From assembly GCA_020428795.1 (NCBI GenBank), contig JAGQME010000006.1, forward strand, positions 1 through 33,028: DNA of 33,028 nucleotides. Reading direction: 5' to 3'. The DNA is from Candidatus Kaiserbacteria bacterium. GTDB taxonomy: Bacteria > Patescibacteriota > Minisyncoccia > Phycocordibacterales > UBA918. Made by a program: the position numbers and the translations under genes. Under the pieces are notes generated by a model that saw only the letters and a program-made list of their open reading frames with translations, ran no database searches and was not told the origin of the DNA. How positions within the stretch are numbered: the first letter of the stretch is position 1; the number at the start of each line of letters is the position of its first letter. Of the stretch, positions 15,180 through 23,118 are shown one piece after another.

Positions 15180-16576
15180 TATTTTAAATACTCAATTAAT
15201 TCATCAATCGCTACTCGCTTCTGCTCACCGGTATCACGATCACGAACCGTGACCGTGTCTTTCAATTCTGAATTCTCTTCACCTAGAGTCTCAAAGTCAA
15301 TCACAACACAGTGTGGGGTGCCGATTTCATCTTGACGACGGTAACGCTTACCAACATTTCCATTATCATCCCACGCCACCTTGCCAAATTCTTTCTTAAG
15401 AACAGTAAACACTTCCCTGGCCTTTTCTACCAAGTGAGGTTTATTTTTTAACAGTGGCGAGACGGCTACCCGATATGGAGATAGGTCTTTATGTAATTTT
15501 AAGACGGTACGAATATTACCATCCATTTCTTCTTCATGGTAAGCGTCGGAGATAACAGCCATAAACATTCGACCAAGACCAACCGAAGTTTCCAAAATCC
15601 AAGGAATATATTTTTCACCGGTCTCCGGATCGGTATATCTTAAATCGGCACCAGAAAATTCCATGTGTTGAGATAGATCATAATCAGTCCGATCATGAAT
15701 ACCTTCAAGTTCATCAAAACCAAGAGTGGGAAAATTGTATTCAATGTCCCAAGCGTCTTTGGCGTAAAAAACAAGATTATCATGTTGCTTAAATCGTAGA
15801 TTTTCAGGCTTAATACCGATGGAAACATACCAGTCATAGCGTTCTTGTTTGATACGCTTGAAAGCTTCTTCATTCTCATTTGGCTTTACAAAAAACTGAG
15901 TGTCCGCCTGTTCCATCTCTCTAGTTCTAAACAAGAAATTTCGAGGTGATATTTCATTACGAAAGGCTTTACCGATTTGTACCAAACCAAATGGCAATTT
16001 GGGAGACATGGTATCAACCACATTTTTAAAATTAAGGTAAACCCCCTGACAAGCTTCACCCGGTAGATAGACCGGATCATTACCTTCTGAAGTAAAGTCA
16101 CCTAGATTTGATTTAACCAGAAGATTAAAAGCCTTGGCTGAAGTAAAATTCTTTTGACCACATTTTGGACAAGCTATTTTTTCTCTAGCTGAATCAAATA
16201 GTTTGTTTATTTCTGCTTCAGACATTTTTTCATCAGCCGTAATACCAACTCGTTCTAATTCTTTATCCACCCTAATACGAGTATTACACTCTCGACACTC
16301 TGCTAGAGGATCAGAAAACCCCGAGGTGTGTCCACTAGCCTCCCAAACCTTGGGGTGTTTAAACATGCCAGAGTCAAGACCGTAATAATTTTCCTTATCG
16401 TAGACATTGGCCTTCCACCAAGCTCGTTTAAGATTATTAAGTAGTTCGACGCCGTTGGGACCATAATCAAACACACCAGCTAGTCCTCCGTAAATTTCAC
16501 TACCAGGGTAGACAAAACCTCGTCGCTTACACAAAGAGACAATTTTTTCCAACCTTGATTCAGTTTTCTCGTTCAT
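15179..16576 (-). CDS. glyS: Glycyl-tRNA synthetase, homodimeric class II type
   Basis: A 465-residue enzyme charging tRNA-Gly, of the single-chain (alpha2) type found in eukaryotes, archaea and many bacteria, not the alpha/beta type of E. coli. The N-terminal part reads CKRRGFVYPGSEIYGGLAGVFDYGPNGVELLNNLKRAWW. Motif 2 is FRNEISPRNFLFRTREMEQADTQFF, motif 3 is ETSVGLGRMFMAVI, and the C-terminal anticodon domain ends in TVRDRDTGEQKRV. Paired Cys (ECRECNTR, CPKCGQ) suggest a zinc site in the insertion near residues 90-145. It is the first gene of a glyS-metG operon. The 107-bp upstream gap has no ribosome binding site and no promoter I trust. Confidence 0.97.
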   Translation of the reverse strand: MNEKTESRLEKIVSLCKRRGFVYPGSEIYGGLAGVFDYGPNGVELLNNLKRAWWKANVYDKENYYGLDSGMFKHPKVWEASGHTSGFSDPLAECRECNTRIRVDKELERVGITADEKMSEAEINKLFDSAREKIACPKCGQKNFTSAKAFNLLVKSNLGDFTSEGNDPVYLPGEACQGVYLNFKNVVDTMSPKLPFGLVQIGKAFRNEISPRNFLFRTREMEQADTQFFVKPNENEEAFKRIKQERYDWYVSIGIKPENLRFKQHDNLVFYAKDAWDIEYNFPTLGFDELEGIHDRTDYDLSQHMEFSGADLRYTDPETGEKYIPWILETSVGLGRMFMAVISDAYHEEEMDGNIRTVLKLHKDLSPYRVAVSPLLKNKPHLVEKAREVFTVLKKEFGKVAWDDNGNVGKRYRRQDEIGTPHCVVIDFETLGEENSELKDTVTVRDRDTGEQKRVAIDELIEYLK

Positions 16577-16683
16577 ATCAATATTTACTTTGTTTATCTA
16601 GAGTGAATAAAATGAAAATCCATAATAATCGCTACGCTCATTTCTTTATTTAAACTTATAGGTGCTTTGTTTGGCTACAGAGT

Positions 16684-18639
16684 CTATGGTTGAACAACTC
16701 CACTTTCTTGACCAAAACCAGCTTCTCTAGAAAGCGTAGTCTCAACCTCATCGTTTTCAGCCACCACACTATCATTGGTAAATGTATCGGTGGCGGTCAA
16801 AGTTTGGTCATTCACCAATACTGGTGTTTTACCAATTTGTGATGTACTTGGCAATAGAGAGACTTGGAACGAGGCGCTAGCTGAAGCATTTTCGGCAATA
16901 TCACCAATCTGCCACGTAAGGGTTTTGTTTGTTTGATTATATTCAAAAGAACCGGTACCTGAGGTATTGTCTAGCCACTTTACATAGACCGGCAAAGACA
17001 TAGAGACTTTAGCACCACGAACGGCGTTGGCTCCGTTTTCGATTCGTGAAGAAATAGTGTAGGTCGTTGTCTCACCAACCTGAGGTGGCACCGGACCAGA
17101 ATCACTGAAAGGTTGTGTGCCATGACTAGCGCTAGTTAATAGATCAACCTCTGAGTTTACTTTTACGGTACGAACCACACTACCAAGCAACTCTTCATTT
17201 ACCTGACCCTCCGCAACTCGGCGAGCAAAAACGTCTATCTTCATAGTCACTTGTGGATTGGAGTCTATACTGGAATTAGGTTTTACATCGAATTTTATAT
17301 TTCTAGTCGCACCCGGTCGTAGCTGATCAAAATCATAGGTGTTAGCTACATCCCATAGAATAGTGTTATTGGCAGAATCATAATAACCCCCCTTGCTAGC
17401 CTGCACCCCACTATCGATAAAAGCATTACCTGACAGAGTGACCACTGTACGCATATCGTAAACACTGTATGGCAAAGTATTATTGATGGTTATATTTACA
17501 CCGGTTGAATCACCTTTGTTAATCGCCCTCGATTCGCCTGATTCATCACCCATGGTAACACCGATATCCAAAAAGGCTGGTTCGATTTCAAATTCAGTCG
17601 AAGCGTTAGCGAACACAGAAGCAAAATTATTTTTATCTCTTTCGTTAGGGATACCGGCGCTGAAATTCATCACGTGTTGATCGGTTTCCTGACCGATTAC
17701 TTTACCAGTGATTGTTATAGAATGTTGAGTTTCTGGATTAACATCTTTAATTATCCATGTGTTTTGCCCTGAACTCGGAGGTGGGTCGGATTTAACAAAC
17801 TCAAAACCGACCGGATAATCGACTTTGACCATCACCTCTGATAATGGAGTTAGAGAATTGGAAACGATGGTGACTTTATGACTACTTTCTTGACCGGACG
17901 AAACTCGTTTTAATCCATCTACCCGAAAAGAAACCGGCGCTGAACTAACTCTAAATGACTGCGGTTCCGCCTCCTTGAAAAATCTAGCTCCAGAACCCTG
18001 AACCCTGTATTCGATAGAAGCTTTAATAACCTTTTCCTCATTCTCTTCACCAAAGACAGTTACCCGTAACGGCATATTTAGAAATTCACCCGACTGGATA
18101 GTATCGAGAGGAATCCTTTCGGTGTGCAAATCTCTCGGTGTATCCTCAACCGATTTTGTTCCGGGAGGATATTCGATAATTAAGGTAGCCGCCTCCATCG
18201 GGACAGTGTTGTCGTTACGAATACCGACCTGCATTGGCAAGACCTCTCCCCCACCTACTGTAAACGGAATAGTTAGAACCAAAGATATATTATCTCCAGA
18301 AATACTATTCCGGCCAAAGACCAAGAAGAAACTAGAAATAACCATAGCTATTCCAAAAAATATTACACCCACCAAGGCTAGCTTTACTCTATAACCACGT
18401 TTTTTATTTTTTTTCATATCTGACCCACCTAAGACTGGTTCGTATGTTTCCGGTACCGCCTCCGGAATTGGCACTTCGCTCTGGTTTTGTTCATATTTTT
18501 TGGTTATGTCCCAACTAGTCGGAACTGGGGTTTCCTCATCTGACAAAGAATGATGGACATTACCAACACCCGACGTACCTCTCTGGTATAAACGGTTACG
18601 TAACTCTTCGATTTTTTCTTGATCTTTTATGCCACCCAT
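16684..18639 (-). CDS. Single-pass surface protein with DUF11-like beta domains
   Basis: A 651-residue protein if started at ATG 18639; a TTG at 18654 would add five residues. A cytoplasmic Pro/Glu-rich stretch (about 1-80) precedes a basic stop (KKNKKRGYRVK) and one membrane helix (about 88-112). The outer part is a chain of beta-sandwich domains of DUF11/CARDB style, with recurring phrases such as VKVDYPVGFEFV, NPETQHSITITGKV, TVVTLSGNAF and SLPVYVKWLDNTSGTGSFEYNQTNKTLTWQIGDIAENASASASFQVSL. This suggests a structural or adhesive role outside the cell, but no ligand can be read. A perfect extended -10 box lies just upstream, so it is transcribed on its own although it follows recO closely. 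Confidence 0.85.
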   Translation of the reverse strand: MGGIKDQEKIEELRNRLYQRGTSGVGNVHHSLSDEETPVPTSWDITKKYEQNQSEVPIPEAVPETYEPVLGGSDMKKNKKRGYRVKLALVGVIFFGIAMVISSFFLVFGRNSISGDNISLVLTIPFTVGGGEVLPMQVGIRNDNTVPMEAATLIIEYPPGTKSVEDTPRDLHTERIPLDTIQSGEFLNMPLRVTVFGEENEEKVIKASIEYRVQGSGARFFKEAEPQSFRVSSAPVSFRVDGLKRVSSGQESSHKVTIVSNSLTPLSEVMVKVDYPVGFEFVKSDPPPSSGQNTWIIKDVNPETQHSITITGKVIGQETDQHVMNFSAGIPNERDKNNFASVFANASTEFEIEPAFLDIGVTMGDESGESRAINKGDSTGVNITINNTLPYSVYDMRTVVTLSGNAFIDSGVQASKGGYYDSANNTILWDVANTYDFDQLRPGATRNIKFDVKPNSSIDSNPQVTMKIDVFARRVAEGQVNEELLGSVVRTVKVNSEVDLLTSASHGTQPFSDSGPVPPQVGETTTYTISSRIENGANAVRGAKVSMSLPVYVKWLDNTSGTGSFEYNQTNKTLTWQIGDIAENASASASFQVSLLPSTSQIGKTPVLVNDQTLTATDTFTNDSVVAENDEVETTLSREAGFGQESGVVQP

Positions 18640-18669
18640 ACTAAATACATACAATCAATTATTACGTCT

Positions 18670-18678
18670 ATTATAACA
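18670..18678 (-). promoter_or_regulatory. Consensus extended -10 promoter of the DUF11-like gene
   Basis: The minus strand reads TGTTATAAT, a perfect TG-N-TATAAT, directly after the recO stop codon. Transcription would start near 18663, leaving about 24 nt to ATG 18639. Confidence 0.6.
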
Positions 18679-19260
18679 CTATAAATGACTGGCTTTTGAG
18701 GCTTGTTCGGTTAGCCTACTGATCAATACTAAGTCTTCTTTATTACACATTCTGGCTGCCTCCATGACAGTCGGGGCTTCCAAGATGTTTTTAATATTAT
18801 TATTTTTTTCAACGTAACCTAAAGTAGACAATAGTCTAAGTTCAAAAACATCAAGCAATAAGGTCGTTTCTAACTCCGGAGATAAAGTATTTTGCAATAA
18901 CTCTTCCACATCTAAAAAGACTGGGGTTAAAGTAGCCTCCCCATGCACATACCGTCTTAATAATTTGATAATGTGAGCGCATTTAGTCCGGTCTGCTCTG
19001 TTTTTGGCCTCCATAAAAGGATTGCCTCTAGCTTCTACACTACCAATTCGCCAACCACTTTTTCCCTTAAGGAGTGAGACTCTGATTTTTGAGAAATCTT
19101 GTAGAGCGTGACGTTGTCGAGACCGTTCTTCCCTAACACTCTTGGCAGTAGCCCACAACATACCAGCTTCTTCGGTAAACAATAGGAATGATTTGTCCGC
19201 AGTGTTACTTACATTACTACCACAAACAATCGCCTTGGTGGTATAAGTGGCGTAAGACAT
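18679..19260 (-). CDS. recO: DNA repair protein RecO (short form)
   Basis: A 193-residue protein. The N-terminal OB-fold pattern fits RecO: FLLFTEEAGMLWATAKSVREERSRQRHALQDFSKIRVSLLKGKSGWRIGSVE. A helical C-terminal part follows (about 90-190). It is about 40-50 residues shorter than E. coli RecO and lacks the Cys zinc cluster seen in some RecO proteins. In the RecFOR pathway RecO binds the SSB tail and loads RecA; both ssb and recA are present in this window. The ATG lies 4 bp after the ileS stop, so ileS and recO are one operon. Confidence 0.85.
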   Translation of the reverse strand: MSYATYTTKAIVCGSNVSNTADKSFLLFTEEAGMLWATAKSVREERSRQRHALQDFSKIRVSLLKGKSGWRIGSVEARGNPFMEAKNRADRTKCAHIIKLLRRYVHGEATLTPVFLDVEELLQNTLSPELETTLLLDVFELRLLSTLGYVEKNNNIKNILEAPTVMEAARMCNKEDLVLISRLTEQASKASHL

Positions 19261-19264
19261 AGGG

Positions 19265-22200
19265 TTATAACTTTTCTAGATTCACAACAAAGGAATGCTC
19301 GCCGGCTGTCACCGCCTGCCCCTCTGTTTCACTAAACACAATTTCCTTAACACCAACGACAGACTGAATCTCTGACTGAAACTTGGTGATAAAATCAGAT
19401 CCTTCAGAAGTGGTGGCAACGGTAAGTTTAATTTGGTCTTGAGGCATAAGACCTTCGGCCTTGCGCCTATCTTGCAAAGCTCTTATTAGCTCTCGCATAT
19501 CGCCCTCCGACTTGAGTTCTGGGGTAATGACTTCGTCTAATCGAACTTCACTGGCTGAAGTATCAACCGTAACCTTTTTTACATTCACTTCGTCAGAAAT
19601 TATTGGCAACAAATCTTCCTTTAAGTCAATGTTAATAATCAATTCTGCCAATGGTTGACGGACCTTAATTTGAGCTTTGGTTCTAACCTCAAGCGCTTCG
19701 GTCACTATTTTTCTGACCACACTCATATCTTCAATCAAGTTTTCATCTACCAGACCAGCTTCGGGCCAAGCCGCCAAATGTACACTTTCGGCATCACTAT
19801 CTTCACGAACAGCTTGCCATAAGTATTCAGCGTAAAAAGGCATTACCGGAGCCATAACCAGAGATAGTTTACGTAATACATATCGTAAGGTACCTAAGGC
19901 CAATGCCTTATCTGACTGATCGTCCCCCTTTACCCTATCTCTAGAACGACGTAGATACCAGACTGACAAATCGTCAATAAAGTCAGTGACTGGTCTGGTG
20001 GCTTTATCGAGTTCGTAATTTTGGTAGCCTTTGGTACTGTCGGTGATTAGTTCGTTGAGGCGGGCGACAATCCATTTGTCTAAAATATTATCAGAATTGT
20101 CGCCCGCCTTTGAACCATCAGCAAATAATTGATACATAGCCAGCACATTGTGTAGGCGTCCGATATTTTTACGTTGCAATTCTTGGACTTCTTTTTCAGA
20201 GAAATTTAAATCTTCGGCTTTAATAATAGATGAAGACAGCAGATAAAAACGCATTGAGTCGGCACCCTGTCTAGCTACCAATTCCATCGGATCCGGATAG
20301 TTCTGCAAAGATTTACTCATTTTACGACCATCTTCAGCCAAGACAAGGCCGTTGGTTACTACATTTTCAAATGGTGACTTATCAAACAAAGCCACGCCAA
20401 GTACCATAGTCGAATAAAACCAACCTCGGGTTTGATCGATACTTTCGGAAATAAAGTTGGCTGGGAAATACTCTTTCTCAAACACTTCCTTACTTCGGTT
20501 AAGCACAGATTTTGTGAGTGAGGGATCGGATTGTGCAAAAGACTGCTCAAACGCAAATGGGTAGTGGTGCTGTGCATATGGCATAGAACCACTTTCAAAC
20601 CAGCAATCAAACACATCGGGCACTCTCTCCAACCTAGTACCGTCAGTCTCAAACAGTTCAATATCGTCTATGTAAGGTCGATGATAATCCAAGACATAAT
20701 TGTCGTTGTGTGGCATGACCGTAAAACTGACTACTTTCACTTCAGCGTTGCCAAAATAACCATTTTTATCAAGAATTTTTTTAGCCTCTTCAGGATTAGC
20801 ACCGGCAACAACTGATTCTGTCGCAAACAAAGTACACCCGTGTCCAACTAGAAGGATTTTTTTATCTTTATATTTAGCTTCCAGTTCATACATGAGTTCT
20901 CCAACTCTTTTCTGGACGTGCTGGCGGTTTTCAAAACCTTCTATGTCACTAGTGTAACGATCTGCCCAGTTGGGAAACAAGGCTTCATAATCAGACCAAG
21001 TTTTACCATTATAATCTTTTGGCATAACAACCTCACCAAACCGACCATCAACGACAACCGACTCTTCAGCCAAACCAAGTGACTTCGCTACCAATTCTGC
21101 CGTTTGTTTAGTTCGCAAAAATCCAGAGTGAATAATTAAATCAATATCGGCTGGCAATTCAGTAGCAGCTTTAAGCACCTGCTCTCTACCTTTTTCGGTC
21201 AAAGGATCATTATTGCTTGGTTCACAACTAATTTTTCTTTCTAGATTTGATTCTGATTCACCGTGACGCATCAAAAAATACTGATTGCCACTTTGGGGCA
21301 CAAATTCCTGTAACTCCTTAAGTGAACCAAATACCTTATAGTCTTTGGTAACCGGATTTCGCCAAATCGGCAACGGGGCTCCCCAATAACGTTGTCTAGA
21401 CACCGCCCAATCACGGGCTCCATCTAACCACTTACCAAACCGATTAGATCCCACATGTTCTGGCACCCAGTGAACCTTACTGTTTTCAGACACTAACTTA
21501 TCTTTAATAGCTGGTACATCTACAAACCACGAAGTAGTAGCGTAATTCAACAACGGCGTATCACACCGCCAACAATGCGGATAACTGTGAGTGATATTTT
21601 CTTTTCTAAATATCTTACCGGCTTCTTGGAGGGCTTTTAGAATTTCAATATCGGCATCTAGATGAGTGACTTTGGCCTCATCATCATCTTTTGGTTTTAC
21701 TAATTGTCCAGCAAAGTCAGTGATAAAATCTTTAAAGTGTCCGCTTTCGTTGACGTGATGGAAAATCGGCACGTTATGTTTTTGTGCCAATTTCATATCG
21801 TCATCACCGTAGGCTGGTGCCAAATGTACCGCCCCGGTCCCCTCCTCTCCCAACTCAACGTAATCAGCGTGGTAAATGGTCCAAGCCTTATCTTTTTTTT
21901 CCAACTCTTGTCGCTCTAAATAATCAAACGGTGGTTGATACTTTCGTCCCACTAATTCTCTGCCTTTAAATTCTCGCAACACTTTGTAATCTTCAGTACC
22001 AAGTTGAGACAATCTCGCTTTAGCTAAAATAAACTTTTCTGCACCAACCAAAACTTCCACATAATCAAATTCTTCATTTACCGCCGCCGCCATGTTGCCA
22101 GGAAGAGTCCAAGGAGTAGTGGTCCAGACCAACAAACTCATATCAGTCGGCTGATCAGCCTCATCAAGTAACGGCAATTTTACCGTAACAGCAATATCTT

Positions 22201-22846
22201 TGATATCCTTATAACCCTGATTGACCTCAAAATTACTAAGAGTGGTACCACACCGTGGACACAGATGCATACTTTTGAAACCTTCAAACACTAAACCTTT
22301 TTTATTAAGTTCAGAAAATACCCACCAAACACTCTCAGTGTAGGTGCTATCCATGGTTTTGTAGTCGTCTTCCATATCGACAAAACGACCCATACGAGGA
22401 ATAATCTGCTTCCAGTCATCAGCGTATTCCATCACTGTATTTCGAGCCGCCTCGTTGAAATTTTTGACACCAAATTCTTCGATGTCTCGCTTGGTAGCCA
22501 AGCCTAGTTTTTTTTCAATTAGGTTCTCGAGTGGTAAACCATGACAATCCCAACCCCACTTTCGGCGTACCCGATAACCCCGCATTGTCCAAAAACGAGG
22601 CACAGCGTCTTTGATGGTTCCAGCCAAAATATGTCCATAGTGAGGTAGACCGGTCGCAAACGGTGGGCCATCATAAAAAACAAAATCACCTTTAGGCTCA
22701 TTACCCGCCGGTGTACTCAAACTTTTATTAAAAATATCCTTCTCCAACCAAAAGGCCTGAATGGCCTCCTCCCTACGAGCGACTTCGCTTTTAGTTACCT
22801 CCTCTTCGACAGACACTGAGTCTGTTTTTATGTTTTTAGTATTCAT
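19265..22846 (-). CDS. ileS: Isoleucyl-tRNA synthetase (type 2) with an inserted histidine-phosphatase domain
   Basis: A 1193-residue class I synthetase. The HIGH motif is PHYGH at 68-72 in the type 2 context GPPFATGLPHYGHILAGTIKD, KMSKS is at 842-846, and the editing domain lies between. The C-terminal anticodon domain ends normally. Between GSLKELQEF (from residue 507) and the conserved DYHRPYIDDIEL (from 720) there is an extra domain of about 200 residues with all histidine-phosphatase marks: RHGES (Arg527, His528), PLTEKGREQ, HSGFLRTKQTAE, the acid Glu605 in DGRFGEV, and VGHG (His669). The insertion is in frame without any break. Usual type 2 enzymes are about 1000-1050 residues long. The -10 box lies 9 nt before the ATG. 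Confidence 0.97.
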   Translation of the reverse strand: MNTKNIKTDSVSVEEEVTKSEVARREEAIQAFWLEKDIFNKSLSTPAGNEPKGDFVFYDGPPFATGLPHYGHILAGTIKDAVPRFWTMRGYRVRRKWGWDCHGLPLENLIEKKLGLATKRDIEEFGVKNFNEAARNTVMEYADDWKQIIPRMGRFVDMEDDYKTMDSTYTESVWWVFSELNKKGLVFEGFKSMHLCPRCGTTLSNFEVNQGYKDIKDIAVTVKLPLLDEADQPTDMSLLVWTTTPWTLPGNMAAAVNEEFDYVEVLVGAEKFILAKARLSQLGTEDYKVLREFKGRELVGRKYQPPFDYLERQELEKKDKAWTIYHADYVELGEEGTGAVHLAPAYGDDDMKLAQKHNVPIFHHVNESGHFKDFITDFAGQLVKPKDDDEAKVTHLDADIEILKALQEAGKIFRKENITHSYPHCWRCDTPLLNYATTSWFVDVPAIKDKLVSENSKVHWVPEHVGSNRFGKWLDGARDWAVSRQRYWGAPLPIWRNPVTKDYKVFGSLKELQEFVPQSGNQYFLMRHGESESNLERKISCEPSNNDPLTEKGREQVLKAATELPADIDLIIHSGFLRTKQTAELVAKSLGLAEESVVVDGRFGEVVMPKDYNGKTWSDYEALFPNWADRYTSDIEGFENRQHVQKRVGELMYELEAKYKDKKILLVGHGCTLFATESVVAGANPEEAKKILDKNGYFGNAEVKVVSFTVMPHNDNYVLDYHRPYIDDIELFETDGTRLERVPDVFDCWFESGSMPYAQHHYPFAFEQSFAQSDPSLTKSVLNRSKEVFEKEYFPANFISESIDQTRGWFYSTMVLGVALFDKSPFENVVTNGLVLAEDGRKMSKSLQNYPDPMELVARQGADSMRFYLLSSSIIKAEDLNFSEKEVQELQRKNIGRLHNVLAMYQLFADGSKAGDNSDNILDKWIVARLNELITDSTKGYQNYELDKATRPVTDFIDDLSVWYLRRSRDRVKGDDQSDKALALGTLRYVLRKLSLVMAPVMPFYAEYLWQAVREDSDAESVHLAAWPEAGLVDENLIEDMSVVRKIVTEALEVRTKAQIKVRQPLAELIINIDLKEDLLPIISDEVNVKKVTVDTSASEVRLDEVITPELKSEGDMRELIRALQDRRKAEGLMPQDQIKLTVATTSEGSDFITKFQSEIQSVVGVKEIVFSETEGQAVTAGEHSFVVNLEKL
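20058..20109. repeat. 14-bp inverted repeat with 24-bp spacer inside ileS
   Basis: AGGCGGGCGACAAT (20058-20071) recurs as its exact reverse complement at 20096-20109. It is much richer in G and C than the surrounding gene. It codes for parts of AGDNSD and IVARLN in the anticodon-binding region. Confidence 0.8.
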
Positions 22847-22855
22847 ATTATTAAA

Positions 22856-22892
22856 TGTATATCAGACATTATTAATCGGTGTATATCAGACA
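22856..22892 (-). promoter_or_regulatory. Tandem copies of an extended -10 box upstream of ileS
   Basis: The 13-mer TGTCTGATATACA (minus strand) occurs twice, at 22868-22856 and 22892-22880, offset by 24 bp. Each holds TGATATACA, an extended -10 element. The near copy ends 9 nt before ATG 22846, so a transcript from it would have a leader of only about 3 nt; the far one would add 24 nt. Tandem promoters or a double operator are both possible. Confidence 0.5.
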
Positions 22893-22925
22893 CCGCTTAG
22901 AAGAATACCATTTTCTATTTTTTTT

Positions 22926-22961
22926 AAAAGCACAAACCGGGCGACGCATGTCGTCGCCCGG
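22926..22961 (-). terminator. GC-rich terminator hairpin between argS and ileS
   Basis: CCGGGCGACG (22937-22946) pairs with 22952-22961 around CATGT. On the minus strand TTTGTGCTTTT follows. It would end transcripts from argS and the small frame at 23067 before they enter the ileS promoter. Confidence 0.7.
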
Positions 22962-22980
22962 GGCATTCAGTCTAGATCGA

Positions 22981-23067
22981 CTAGAACCACAATTCGTGAT
23001 CGATGTCCTCTTGGACCAACTCGGGCCAAAGGACCAAGACCGTGACCAGAAATATGATAAATTTCAT
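22981..23067 (-). CDS. Possible 28-residue small membrane peptide
   Basis: ATG at 23067 is preceded by a strong ribosome binding site (GGGAGGG, about 4 nt upstream). The peptide is MKFIIFLVTVLVLWPEL followed by an acidic VQEDIDHELWF and TAG. It looks like a lone membrane helix or a signal-like peptide. It sits between argS (52 bp away) and a terminator, in a patch of higher G+C. No homolog is recognised. Small size keeps confidence low. Confidence 0.4.
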   Translation of the reverse strand: MKFIIFLVTVLVLWPELVQEDIDHELWF

Positions 23068-23118
23068 TACACCCTCCCTTTCATTAACAAAAATACAATA
23101 TATCTAATTAAAAATCAA

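Noticed and set aside
22847-23118. T-box riboswitch in front of ileS
   Set aside because: The expected leader is about 3-30 nt, with no T-box sequence or specifier hairpin.
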